Shown: one piece after another, positions 9,110 through 15,499 of the stretch
Position numbering within the stretch: position 1 is the first letter of the stretch
How the letters are laid out: every line of letters begins with the position of its first letter
Assembly (NCBI RefSeq): GCF_015056685.1
Contig: NZ_SVFW01000018.1
Location: 4,523 to 68,522, forward strand
Source of the DNA: Butyrivibrio sp.
GTDB taxonomy: Bacteria; Bacillota; Clostridia; Lachnospirales; Lachnospiraceae
Direction: 5' to 3'
DNA length: 64,000 nucleotides
The notes under the pieces: model-generated
Seen by the model: only the letters and a program-made list of their open reading frames with translations
Database searches by the model: none
Told to the model about the DNA's origin: nothing
Translations under genes and position numbers: made by a program

Positions 9110-9499
9110 TCATACTAGATTCTGTTCTTTTTCAAAAAAGGCTCTCTTTAGCTGCATATATTCTTCATCAGTGCAGACCTTTTTGCACATAGGTTCAAAG
9201 GACTTTGTAACTTCAAAACATTCCTTCATATTGGCACAGGGATATTCGTAGCAATCTGCACAGGTTTTTATGCCTCTTTCTTCACAGCATTTTACTACAT
9301 GATACCTGCACCAATTCTCAGGTTTGCATCCTGTGCATGATATCTCTTCATTAGTAACAACATGATCACGGTATCCTATCTTAAGCCATAACTCTGCTGT
9401 ATGGTGAAGCTCTTCCTCTGTTTTTTCATAAGGATGCGCTATATATCTGGGACAGGATGCACAATCATTTCCGCACGCAGCTAGTACTTTTTCCATCAT
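9110..9499 (-). CDS. DUF3795 cysteine-rich protein
   Basis: About 129 residues with twelve cysteines in the DUF3795 pattern: ACGNDCASCPRYIAHP, CTGCKPENWCRYHVVKCCEERG, CADCYEYPCANM and a late MCKKVC. The spacing suggests zinc or iron-sulfur binding; no enzyme activity is established for the family. I prefer the ATG at 9497-9499 (MMEKVLAACG), with GGAG eight bases upstream, over one eight codons earlier. It is flanked by its own terminator and a repeat-rich gap, so it appears monocistronic. Confidence 0.78.
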   Translation of the reverse strand: MMEKVLAACGNDCASCPRYIAHPYEKTEEELHHTAELWLKIGYRDHVVTNEEISCTGCKPENWCRYHVVKCCEERGIKTCADCYEYPCANMKECFEVTKSFEPMCKKVCTDEEYMQLKRAFFEKEQNLV

Positions 9500-9572
9500 A
9501 TTGTAATCTCCATCTGATTTCATGTTTTTTCAAGATGTTCATCAAGCTTAGGAATACTGTCTTCATGTAAGT

Positions 9573-9620
9573 AAGTGGTCTCTTGGGGACAGGGTTAGAG
9601 GTACATTTTTGTATATAACC
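9573..9620. repeat. Left half of a dispersed GGGGAC palindromic (REP-like) element
   Basis: This 48-bp stretch aligns with the left arm of the full element at 40482-40572: both read AAGTGGTCTCTTGGGGAC and then a GTNCATTTTNGTATATANCC tail. The right arm is absent here, so this copy is truncated or decayed. Confidence 0.6.
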
Positions 9621-9659
9621 TTCTTGTAGCTTTTGTTCTGCTACTATTCTATTTCTTGT

Positions 9660-9960
9660 AATATAGGCAGTGTATTTTAGATGTCCGGTTCTGCCTATAT
9701 TATATTTTTCTTAAATAGAGGCAGTGCTTTTTAATGTCTGGTTCTGCCTATATTTTATTTTTCATAAATATAGGCATTGAATTTTAGCCATATCTTTCTG
9801 CCTCCCTAACGCTCTTTTACAATATAGGCAGAACAACTGCTGTAAAATTAACTGCCTCTATTCCCTATCCCTTTGATATAGGCAGAATACCACCCAATAA
9901 ATCAACTGCCACCATTCGCAAATTCCTTGATATAGGCAGAATTTCGTTCATTCCATTTAT
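9660..9960. repeat. Tandem array of about 5.5 hairpin units, roughly 54 bp each
   Basis: Units begin near 9660, 9715, 9768, 9821, 9875 and 9929. Each opens with ATATAGGCAG or a variant and has CTGCC(TATAT) about 20 bases later, so each can fold as a stem (unit 1: AATATAGGCAG with CTGCCTATATT). Some pairs change together: unit 4 closes with CTGCCTCTAT, while unit 2 opens ATAGAGGCAG. The units occupy the gene-free gap between DUF3795 and the AAA ATPase. No open frame or promoter was seen in it. Confidence 0.7.
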
Positions 9961-10048
9961 GCATAATCCTGCTTTATCCTGAAATTTATATTACCGTATA
10001 TCCTTCGGCAATCAGCAATTTGATTTATTTCGCAAATTTGAACTTTTA

Positions 10049-11245
10049 TTATTTTTGCGAATCAGAAAGCCATCTGGCAATATCGATAATCCTTATTCCT
10101 TCATGCTGGCTTTCATCATGTTTTGTCCTGGCTATCAGCAACTTTGGATAAGCATCCTTAATCCCTAAAAGCGATGAAACTTCTCGCTTAAAAGTATCCT
10201 CTCTGGATATATCATCAGATACCTGAATGTAGACCTTTTCGCCTTCTTTGATTGCGACAAAATCCACTTCTTTTTCATATAACTTTCCCACGTATACTTC
10301 GTATCCGCGTCTGAGAAGTTCTATTGCAACAATGTTTTCGTAGAGATGCCCATAATCCGCATTTTTTGTTCCTAACTCAGAAAAGCGGAAAGCCAAATCG
10401 GACAGGTAGTACTTCTTATCTGATTCCAGATATCTTTTCCCCTTTATGTCATAACGCTGGATTGGATAAAAAAGGAATGACCGGCAGAAGTAATTTATAT
10501 ATGCGCCTACGGTCTTGTCATTAGTTTTATAGGTTCCAGAAGTTAGTTTGGATGCCACATTTCTTATCGAAGTCTGGTTACCAACGTTATCCATAAGATA
10601 GTTCCCAATCATTATCAAAAGATCTTCGTTTTCTATCTTGAATTTTCTAACGATATCCTTTGTAATAGTGGTCCTATAGATACCATTAACATATTGTCTG
10701 GCATCTTCCTCCGTTTTATAAAGATATGAACCAGCCATTCCACCTTTCTTTACATAAGAATCAAAGGCTTCATCTATATCATTTGATGGATAATACATAA
10801 GATATTCTTTAAATGAAAATGGATATAAGCTTATCTCATAAACTCTTCCACCAAACAACGTAGCCAAATCACTTGATAAAAGGAATGCATTTGACCCGGT
10901 AAGGTAAATATCATAGATTTCTTCTTCATAAATGCTATTGATCACGCGTTCAAAGCCTTCACACAGCTGTATTTCGTCAATAAAAAGATAATTTGATTTA
11001 TCTTCAACATACTGTTGCTCTATGTAGTCATAAAGCTTGTCTGCATCCAACAGTTTCTCGAACTTCTTTAAGTTCAGCTTGATCCGAACGATATTAGCCT
11101 TATCATCAGCAGATATCAAATCTATGAAAGCATCCATCAATTTAGATTTACCGCTTCTTCTTACCCCGGTTATTACTTTTATGTCCGGAATATCCTTTAC
11201 CGATAAAAGTTTATTTAGATAATAGTCTCTTTTTATAAGTTTCAT
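10049..11245 (-). CDS. AAA-family ATPase with C-terminal DUF4143
   Basis: A 398-residue protein starting MKLIKRDYYLNKLLSVKD. Walker A is TGVRRSGKSKLM (about 27-38), with Walker B YLFIDEIQ near 95 and a sensor-like YLTGSNAFLLSSDLA; the C-terminal third is the DUF4143 domain, with EVDFVAIKEGEKVYIQVS resembling a nuclease-like fold. Such ATPases are common, horizontally spread and of unknown function; some sit near toxin-antitoxin genes. The internal ATG with GGCGGTG upstream is preferred to one 14 codons earlier. It stands alone, with matching TTCGCAAATTT-type dyads just outside both ends, which may mark an operator and terminator or the borders of a transferred block. Confidence 0.83.
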   Translation of the reverse strand: MKLIKRDYYLNKLLSVKDIPDIKVITGVRRSGKSKLMDAFIDLISADDKANIVRIKLNLKKFEKLLDADKLYDYIEQQYVEDKSNYLFIDEIQLCEGFERVINSIYEEEIYDIYLTGSNAFLLSSDLATLFGGRVYEISLYPFSFKEYLMYYPSNDIDEAFDSYVKKGGMAGSYLYKTEEDARQYVNGIYRTTITKDIVRKFKIENEDLLIMIGNYLMDNVGNQTSIRNVASKLTSGTYKTNDKTVGAYINYFCRSFLFYPIQRYDIKGKRYLESDKKYYLSDLAFRFSELGTKNADYGHLYENIVAIELLRRGYEVYVGKLYEKEVDFVAIKEGEKVYIQVSDDISREDTFKREVSSLLGIKDAYPKLLIARTKHDESQHEGIRIIDIARWLSDSQK

Positions 11246-11278
11246 CGTAATTTCACCGCCTTTATTTAATTGTATTTC

Positions 11279-11314
11279 ATTTCGCAATTTTAATCAATTT
11301 TAAAATTTGCGAAA
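11279..11314. promoter_or_regulatory. Large dyad upstream of the AAA ATPase gene
   Basis: TTTCGCAA-TTTTAA and TTAAAATTTGCGAAA face each other across a short centre. The same TTCGCAAATT word recurs in inverted pairs at the other end of the gene (10029-10060) and once in the hairpin array (9914). It could be an autoregulatory operator. Confidence 0.4.
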
Positions 11315-11319
11315 CGAAA

Positions 11320-11361
11320 AAGCTTCCGAATCACAAACTATAAGTTTGAATTCGGAAGCTT
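11320..11361 (-). terminator. Strong rho-independent terminator after the small lipoprotein gene
   Basis: Nested stem: AAGCTTCCGAA (11320-11330) pairs with TTCGGAAGCTT (11351-11361), and CAAACT with AGTTTG inside. On the minus strand a T-run follows, ending the flavodoxin/lipoprotein transcript. Confidence 0.85.
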
Positions 11362-11379
11362 CTATATTCAATAATATAC

Positions 11380-11520
11380 TCACTCGTGACCTTCTTTTTC
11401 AATCTTGTCTAAGGTGTCTTCGGTCAGTTGCTCTGTTTCTCTGCCAGTATCCTTTTCCGTACAGGCTGAAACAATAAAAAGCATGACAAAAAGCAATAAA
11501 CCCAGAAATACTCTTTTCAT
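11380..11520 (-). CDS. Very small lipoprotein (46 residues)
   Basis: The real start is MKRVFLGLLLFVMLFIVSAC at 11520, inside a longer shadow frame. It has two basic residues, a hydrophobic run and the lipobox IVSAC, followed by about 27 charged residues (TEKDTGRETEQL...). Its ATG lies five bases after the flavodoxin stop, with AGAGG about 10 bases upstream, so the two are co-transcribed and end at the terminator at 11320. No family is recognised; after processing it is a short, acidic, membrane-anchored peptide. Confidence 0.65.
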   Translation of the reverse strand: MKRVFLGLLLFVMLFIVSACTEKDTGRETEQLTEDTLDKIEKEGHE

Positions 11521-11524
11521 CCCA

Positions 11525-12037
11525 TTACATCCTCTGTACCATCTCACTGATCTTTTCCATAACTCCCTTGTCATGATTCGTAAAAATCCCCATATCCTCA
11601 AGTCCAAGATATCCGAGGAAGTCTCCGTCATAAGAGAATTTGGCTCCGTCATACATATCGGGATCACCGGAGGTCAAAAACATGGCTACTTTCTTCAGCC
11701 TTCCCGGCGCCTTCGGATACAATAACGCATAGAAACGGTCGATCACGCACTTAAGCTGTCCTGATACATTGTGGTAATAGATCGGAGATGCAAGAACCAG
11801 CATATCCGCATCACGAAGCAGCACGTATATTTCTGACATATCATCCTTTTGTGAACATTCGCCGTCACCTTTACCATGACAATATTCGCAGGCGAGACAG
11901 CCGTGTATATTTTTCCTGCAAACATCCACGATATTCACGGTATGTCCTGCGAATTCAGCTTCGGTCTTGAAAGTCTTTATCATTCCTGCAGTGCTTCCGT
12001 TTGGTCTGGGAGACCCATTCAATACAAGTATATTCAT
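11525..12037 (-). CDS. Flavodoxin-fold NADPH-dependent FMN reductase-like protein
   Basis: A 170-residue protein. LVLNGSPRPNGSTAGMIKTF is the FMN phosphate loop, GCLACEYCHGKGDGECSQKDD the cysteine-rich insertion found in iron-sulfur flavoproteins, and LASPIYYHNVSGQLK the flavin-ring loop. It is related to but clearly different from the 4925-5551 gene. It is probably a cytoplasmic oxidoreductase; its partner is unknown. A small lipoprotein gene follows immediately. Confidence 0.8.
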   Translation of the reverse strand: MNILVLNGSPRPNGSTAGMIKTFKTEAEFAGHTVNIVDVCRKNIHGCLACEYCHGKGDGECSQKDDMSEIYVLLRDADMLVLASPIYYHNVSGQLKCVIDRFYALLYPKAPGRLKKVAMFLTSGDPDMYDGAKFSYDGDFLGYLGLEDMGIFTNHDKGVMEKISEMVQRM

Positions 12038-12180
12038 AATATTCCCTGTCCTTCTTTAGTCATAATATAATGGCAGATACCCCGTATCCTCATTATATTT
12101 ACTTTACGAATTCTTCGCTAATGAATAAAACGAATATCGTGATATTCCAAAACGGAATGTCATGCAGTAATGAACAGTTC

Positions 12181-12244
12181 ATATGGATTTGTAATTAGTG
12201 CGTTGGGAGCTTGCTCGCATAAGCACTAAATTATAAATCCATAT
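12181..12244. repeat. Long imperfect stem-loop in a gene-free gap
   Basis: Bases 12181-12200 (ATATGGATTTGTAATTAGTGC) pair with 12224-12244 (GCACTAAATTATAAATCCATA) with few mismatches, enclosing a loop containing GGGAGCTTGCTC. No T-run marks a clear terminator. It directly abuts the broken cytidylate kinase-like gene and could be a small mobile palindrome or an RNA structure. The rest of the 12038-12246 gap shows no gene. Confidence 0.45.
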
Positions 12245-12246
12245 AT

Positions 12247-12312
12247 TCACCACGCTCTTTTATATATTCCTCCGCTTCCAAATTCTCTGCTTATTGTTAT
12301 TACCTTGTTCAT
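12247..12312 (-). pseudogene. Remnant of a cytidylate kinase-like gene
   Basis: A strong AAGGAGG site precedes ATG at 12310-12312. The frame reads MNKVITISREFGSGG, the characteristic N-terminus and nucleotide loop of cytidylate kinase-like proteins, then runs out after 21 codons. In another frame the next bases encode AEEYIKERGEYMDL and stop, as if the gene's middle had been lost in a small deletion. It lies 42 bp after the membrane-protein gene, so it once ended that operon. Confidence 0.6.
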
Positions 12313-12354
12313 ACAGATGCCTCCTTCGACTTTGAGCCATCTACGCTGAGCTCT

Positions 12355-12711
12355 TTATGCTTCTCCTGTTATCTCTTTAGCAAGTTCCAAAATTTCAAAG
12401 GCATATTTTTCCTTGCCCTTTTTCAGAAGCTTCTTGTATAAAGGATAGTTAATGATGCAGATTGCAGCACCTACTATTCCAATAAGCACCCCAATAACCA
12501 TGAAAATTTCTCCTGTTCCAAAGACGCTAAGTCCAAAGCACATCCCTGTTCCAAAGATCAAAGTCCCAATAATTCCAAGCGTCATGGCTGTTATAAATGC
12601 CGGAAGCTTTGCTCTTTCATCAAGCTTTTTTAGCTGCCTTACCTTATTTGTTTCTTTTGGCATGTAATCCTTTGCAACACTTTCTGCATAAACCTTATCT
12701 AAATCGTTCAT
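12355..12711 (-). CDS. Small two-helix membrane protein, conserved, function unknown
   Basis: A 118-residue protein with a charged N-terminal part (about 1-36, rich in Lys and Asp), two hydrophobic helices (about 38-62 and 68-92) and a charged tail ending KEITGEA. The pattern matches small membrane proteins common in Firmicutes; no function is known to me. AGAAGGAG precedes the ATG. It follows the SDR gene by 36 bp on the same strand and precedes the cytidylate kinase-like remnant, so it is probably in the TetR-controlled transcript. Confidence 0.65.
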   Translation of the reverse strand: MNDLDKVYAESVAKDYMPKETNKVRQLKKLDERAKLPAFITAMTLGIIGTLIFGTGMCFGLSVFGTGEIFMVIGVLIGIVGAAICIINYPLYKKLLKKGKEKYAFEILELAKEITGEA

Positions 12712-12747
12712 CGTATTCTTCTCCTTCTTTTCTCTTGAATGTCCTTT

Positions 12748-13767
12748 TTATGCGATCTTTCCTGTTTCTTTGAGCCATCTGATCTCGTCACGTATGGTCT
12801 CTCTGTATGATCTTGTAGTATAACCAAGTTCCTTACTTGCTTTACTTGAATCAAATCGATTGTTTCTTGCAAGATTATAAACGGAGAAAGTTGTCATAAG
12901 CGGCTTTTCTCCTGTCTTTTTGGCTTTTTTCTCAAGTATCTTTGCAATGAAGTTTGCTGCTGATATAGGTAAAAAAAACTTCATCTGTTTACATCCGCTC
13001 TCCTCTGAAACAAGCTTTGTAAAATCCTTAAAGCTGACAGGCTCATTCCCAAGAATGTAGCACTCTCCGCTTTTTCCCTTATCCGCTGCTCCAATGAGTC
13101 CGTCAGCCAGATCTCTTACATCACACAGATTAAAGCTTCCGTCAATTCCGGCGGGCATCTCACCATTGATGATATCAACCAGAGTCTTTGTGGTCTCACC
13201 CATTGCAAAGTCCTCAGGTCCGAGGATTCCTGAAGGGTGAACCACACATGCATTAAGCCCTTCCTTTGCAGCCTTGAGCACCACATTTGTTGCCATAGCC
13301 TTTGACAATGAATAGCATCCTTTGATCCTCTCAGGATCAAGCGGGATCGAACCCTCACATTCTCTTATGCTTCCCTTCTCTTCCTCAGGTATTGCTCCTG
13401 TTGATGAGCAATAAACGAGCTTTGAAACATTGTGCTCTTTGCACATCTCTATGATATTTTCTGTCCCGCCGACATTTACGTCCATGACTTTCTGGCTGTA
13501 GTCGGGATTAACTGTTACGATGCTTGCTATGTGGAGCACGATCACCTCTGTATCTTCAGGCGTCTCAAAGAATCTCTCCAGGTCATCTTTATTACAAAGA
13601 TCTCCGTATACGATTTCTACTTCTTCCGGAAGATATGCGGCTGACTTATCACCTTCAAGGACAAATGCCCTTACTTTTTCGTTTCTATCAACAAGCTTTC
13701 TGCAGACTGTGCTTCCAAGAAATCCTGCTGCTCCTGTTACCAGATATATCTTATTTGTTTGGCTCAT
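12748..13767 (-). CDS. Extended short-chain dehydrogenase (NAD-dependent epimerase/dehydratase family)
   Basis: A 339-residue Rossmann enzyme. The nucleotide loop is TGAAGFLGSTV, the acidic-patch residue lies in VYGDL and the catalytic motif is YSLSK, with VYCSSTGAIP as the serine strand. It resembles dihydroflavonol-4-reductase-type or 3-beta-hydroxysteroid-type reductases rather than sugar epimerases; the natural substrate is not deducible. Two palindromes between this gene and the upstream TetR gene strongly suggest TetR-controlled expression. A small membrane-protein gene follows on the same transcript. Confidence 0.82.
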   Translation of the reverse strand: MSQTNKIYLVTGAAGFLGSTVCRKLVDRNEKVRAFVLEGDKSAAYLPEEVEIVYGDLCNKDDLERFFETPEDTEVIVLHIASIVTVNPDYSQKVMDVNVGGTENIIEMCKEHNVSKLVYCSSTGAIPEEEKGSIRECEGSIPLDPERIKGCYSLSKAMATNVVLKAAKEGLNACVVHPSGILGPEDFAMGETTKTLVDIINGEMPAGIDGSFNLCDVRDLADGLIGAADKGKSGECYILGNEPVSFKDFTKLVSEESGCKQMKFFLPISAANFIAKILEKKAKKTGEKPLMTTFSVYNLARNNRFDSSKASKELGYTTRSYRETIRDEIRWLKETGKIA

Positions 13768-13856
13768 TTATCTTTTCCTCTCTTATTTTCAATTTGTTTT
13801 CTTGCTCTCTGTTTTGAGCTTGAAGTCATTATAGAAAAATGAGCCTGCAAAAAGAA

Positions 13857-13923
13857 CAACACTTTTTGCAAAATGTGTTGATTTAAGGAACACAGGTCCC
13901 GACACGTTTTGTAAAAAGTGTTG
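13857..13923. promoter_or_regulatory. Two related 24-bp palindromes, probable TetR operators
   Basis: Site 1 (13857-13880) starts CAACACTTTTTGC and is palindromic at 22 of 24 positions. Site 2 (13900-13923) follows the same plan, ACAC-N-TTTTG-N-AAAA-N-GTGT. Their centres are 43 bp apart, about four helical turns, so two dimers could bind one face. They lie about 90-155 bp upstream of the SDR gene and just after the TetR gene, the natural place for its product to act. Confidence 0.7.
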
Positions 13924-13955
13924 ATTTGTAAGTCCGATATACTGTTTTTACTGCT

Positions 13956-14534
13956 CTATGGCTTGATGATACACTTCTGTATAACGCTTATGATCTCGTC
14001 TTTGGACTCGGCGCATCCCCCTCGTACCCACTCAGTGATAACTCCGATAATACCCTTAAGATAAAAGACCATTATAAGCGGCTGCTCATTTTCCGGAACT
14101 CCGAACCTTGTAAGTATGGGCCCAAATATGTTCTTAAACCATGTCTCATAGATTTTTTCGGCGCCCATCATCTCATTCTTTTCATACATCAGGTAAAAGA
14201 GTTTCCTGTTCTCTTCTACAAAATTCAGATATGGCATCAGATATCCCGGGGTAACAAGAAACAGTTTCTCATCGTCTTTATCATCTATATCAATGCTTTC
14301 AGCACCCTCGGCACCGAAACGGCCAAAGAAATCTTTATATACGGCTTCCACAGTTTCCTGCAGAAGATCATTTACATTATCATAGTGAAGATAGAATGTT
14401 GATCTGTTTACTCCTGCAGTCTCACATATTTCCTTAATGGTAATATACTCAAAGTCCTTACTATCAAGGAGTGTTATCAACGCATTATGCATCTTCTCTG
14501 CTGATTTAAAATATTTGCTCTCATTCTTATTCAT
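13956..14534 (-). CDS. TetR/AcrR-family transcriptional regulator
   Basis: A 192-residue protein. The N-terminal helix-turn-helix is TIKEICETAGVNRSTFYLHY (about 29-48), typical of TetR/AcrR; the rest is the helical ligand-binding and dimerisation domain. It lies on the same strand upstream of the SDR gene, with two likely operator palindromes between them, so it probably represses the SDR and membrane-protein genes in response to a hydrophobic ligand. Its own promoter appears to be the extended -10 element at 14647-14652, with a stretch of NRPS-derived sequence in its leader. Confidence 0.87.
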   Translation of the reverse strand: MNKNESKYFKSAEKMHNALITLLDSKDFEYITIKEICETAGVNRSTFYLHYDNVNDLLQETVEAVYKDFFGRFGAEGAESIDIDDKDDEKLFLVTPGYLMPYLNFVEENRKLFYLMYEKNEMMGAEKIYETWFKNIFGPILTRFGVPENEQPLIMVFYLKGIIGVITEWVRGGCAESKDEIISVIQKCIIKP

Positions 14535-14557
14535 ATTTTTCTATAACAATCTCCACA

Positions 14558-14626
14558 TCAGATGTCAAAAAAGCCTAATGTTTTTAGCATTGCAATTGCA
14601 TTTTCGATATATTCATTATCGGTAAT
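14558..14626 (-). pseudogene. Orphan 3' end of a second NRPS gene (last 22 codons and stop)
   Basis: On the minus strand this encodes ITDNEYIENAIAMLKTLG followed by FFDI and a stop, identical to the C-terminus of the 3776-residue NRPS at 26245-37575. The DNA differs at about five of 68 positions, all silent in the peptide. No other NRPS sequence is present. Immediately upstream is a near-copy of the promoter of the arginase/NRPS operon, so the whole region looks like an internal deletion of a paralogous operon. Confidence 0.75.
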
Positions 14627-14709
14627 CAATGTACGTGCGCGTATTAATTCTACCATATTGCGTTAATTAGTTTATTAAAAATAAATTAAATAGCCATCGC
14701 TTGTGGTAC
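14626..14709 (-). promoter_or_regulatory. Promoter element, copy 1 (shared with the NRPS operon)
   Basis: These 84 bp are about 93% identical to 40271-40354. Read on the minus strand they contain TTAATAAACTAATTAACGCA and the extended -10 TGG-TAGAAT (14647-14655). The similarity fades toward 14742 through the end of the response-regulator gene. This copy would now transcribe the NRPS scar and the TetR gene. Confidence 0.6.
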
Positions 14710-14724
14710 CTGCAATAACTGATT

Positions 14725-15468
14725 TTACTTATTATGATGCGACCTCCACTCTTTCGGCGTCATTCCGGTATAGTTTCGAAATGCCTTGGAGAAATAGTTG
14801 GTATCACTATAGCCAACACGCTGAGCTACATCCTGAACCTTTAAATCAGATTTTGTCAAAAGTTCTTTTGCTCTTTCCATGCGAACCTCCTGCAAGTATT
14901 CATAGATATTAGCTCCGTAATGCAATTTGAAGAGTTTTGACAAATACTCTCCGGAAAAAAAATACTGCTCGGCAAAATCAGACAACCGAATTGCTTCACT
15001 ATAGTGAGAGTCAATAAAATCTTTAATCTTCCCGATAACTTCTTCTGCTTTTTGGCTATCAGTGTAATTGTCTAAATCGCAGAAATTCTCCACAGGATGC
15101 AATTTTTTCACTGCATTCTCAATGGCTGCATTTAGCTCATCTTCTGCAACAGGTTTAAGAAGATAGTCAAAAGCTCCGTTTCTGACTGCACTTCTTGTAT
15201 AACAGAAGTCGTCATAGCCACTGATCACGATAACAGCGCAGTTTTCTAAATCTTGTTGAGCCTTTTCCAAGAATTCCATCCCATTCATCACCGGCATCTG
15301 CATATCCAAAAAGATTATTTCAGGTTTAAGCTCTCTGAGCGCCTTAAGCCCGTCTCGCCCGTTCTCTGCATATTCAGGCTTCTCAAGATGGTACTTATCC
15401 CATCTTCCCAACTTGCTGATTGCTATTCTTACAGGCTGTTCATCATCAATGATAAGTGTTTTGTACAT
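14725..15468 (-). CDS. yesN: YesN-type response regulator with AraC DNA-binding domain
   Basis: A 247-residue regulator: receiver domain at about 1-120 (DDE at 8-10, phosphoacceptor Asp55 in FLDMQMP, Lys in LLKPV) and an AraC-type double HTH at about 148-247 (LSDFAEQYFFSGEYLSKLFK; VQDVAQRVGYSDTNYFSKAF). I use the ATG at 15466-15468 (MYKTLIIDDEQ), with GGGGGAG upstream; an earlier in-frame ATG adds nine residues. It lies 31 bp after the sensor kinase gene, with which it forms a two-component system. The target is most likely the divergent ABC importer and alpha-xylosidase operon. Confidence 0.9.
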   Translation of the reverse strand: MYKTLIIDDEQPVRIAISKLGRWDKYHLEKPEYAENGRDGLKALRELKPEIIFLDMQMPVMNGMEFLEKAQQDLENCAVIVISGYDDFCYTRSAVRNGAFDYLLKPVAEDELNAAIENAVKKLHPVENFCDLDNYTDSQKAEEVIGKIKDFIDSHYSEAIRLSDFAEQYFFSGEYLSKLFKLHYGANIYEYLQEVRMERAKELLTKSDLKVQDVAQRVGYSDTNYFSKAFRNYTGMTPKEWRSHHNK

Positions 15469-15499
15469 ACCATTCTCCCCCATAGGGCGCAGCATTCAC

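Noticed and set aside
9660..9960. CRISPR array
   Set aside because: The repeats carry their own inverted symmetry, stretches between them are similar rather than unique, units drift strongly and no cas gene is present.
14558..14709. Simple mobile repeat
   Set aside because: One part is exact NRPS C-terminal coding sequence and the other an operon promoter, in correct order and strand; a deletion scar explains both better.
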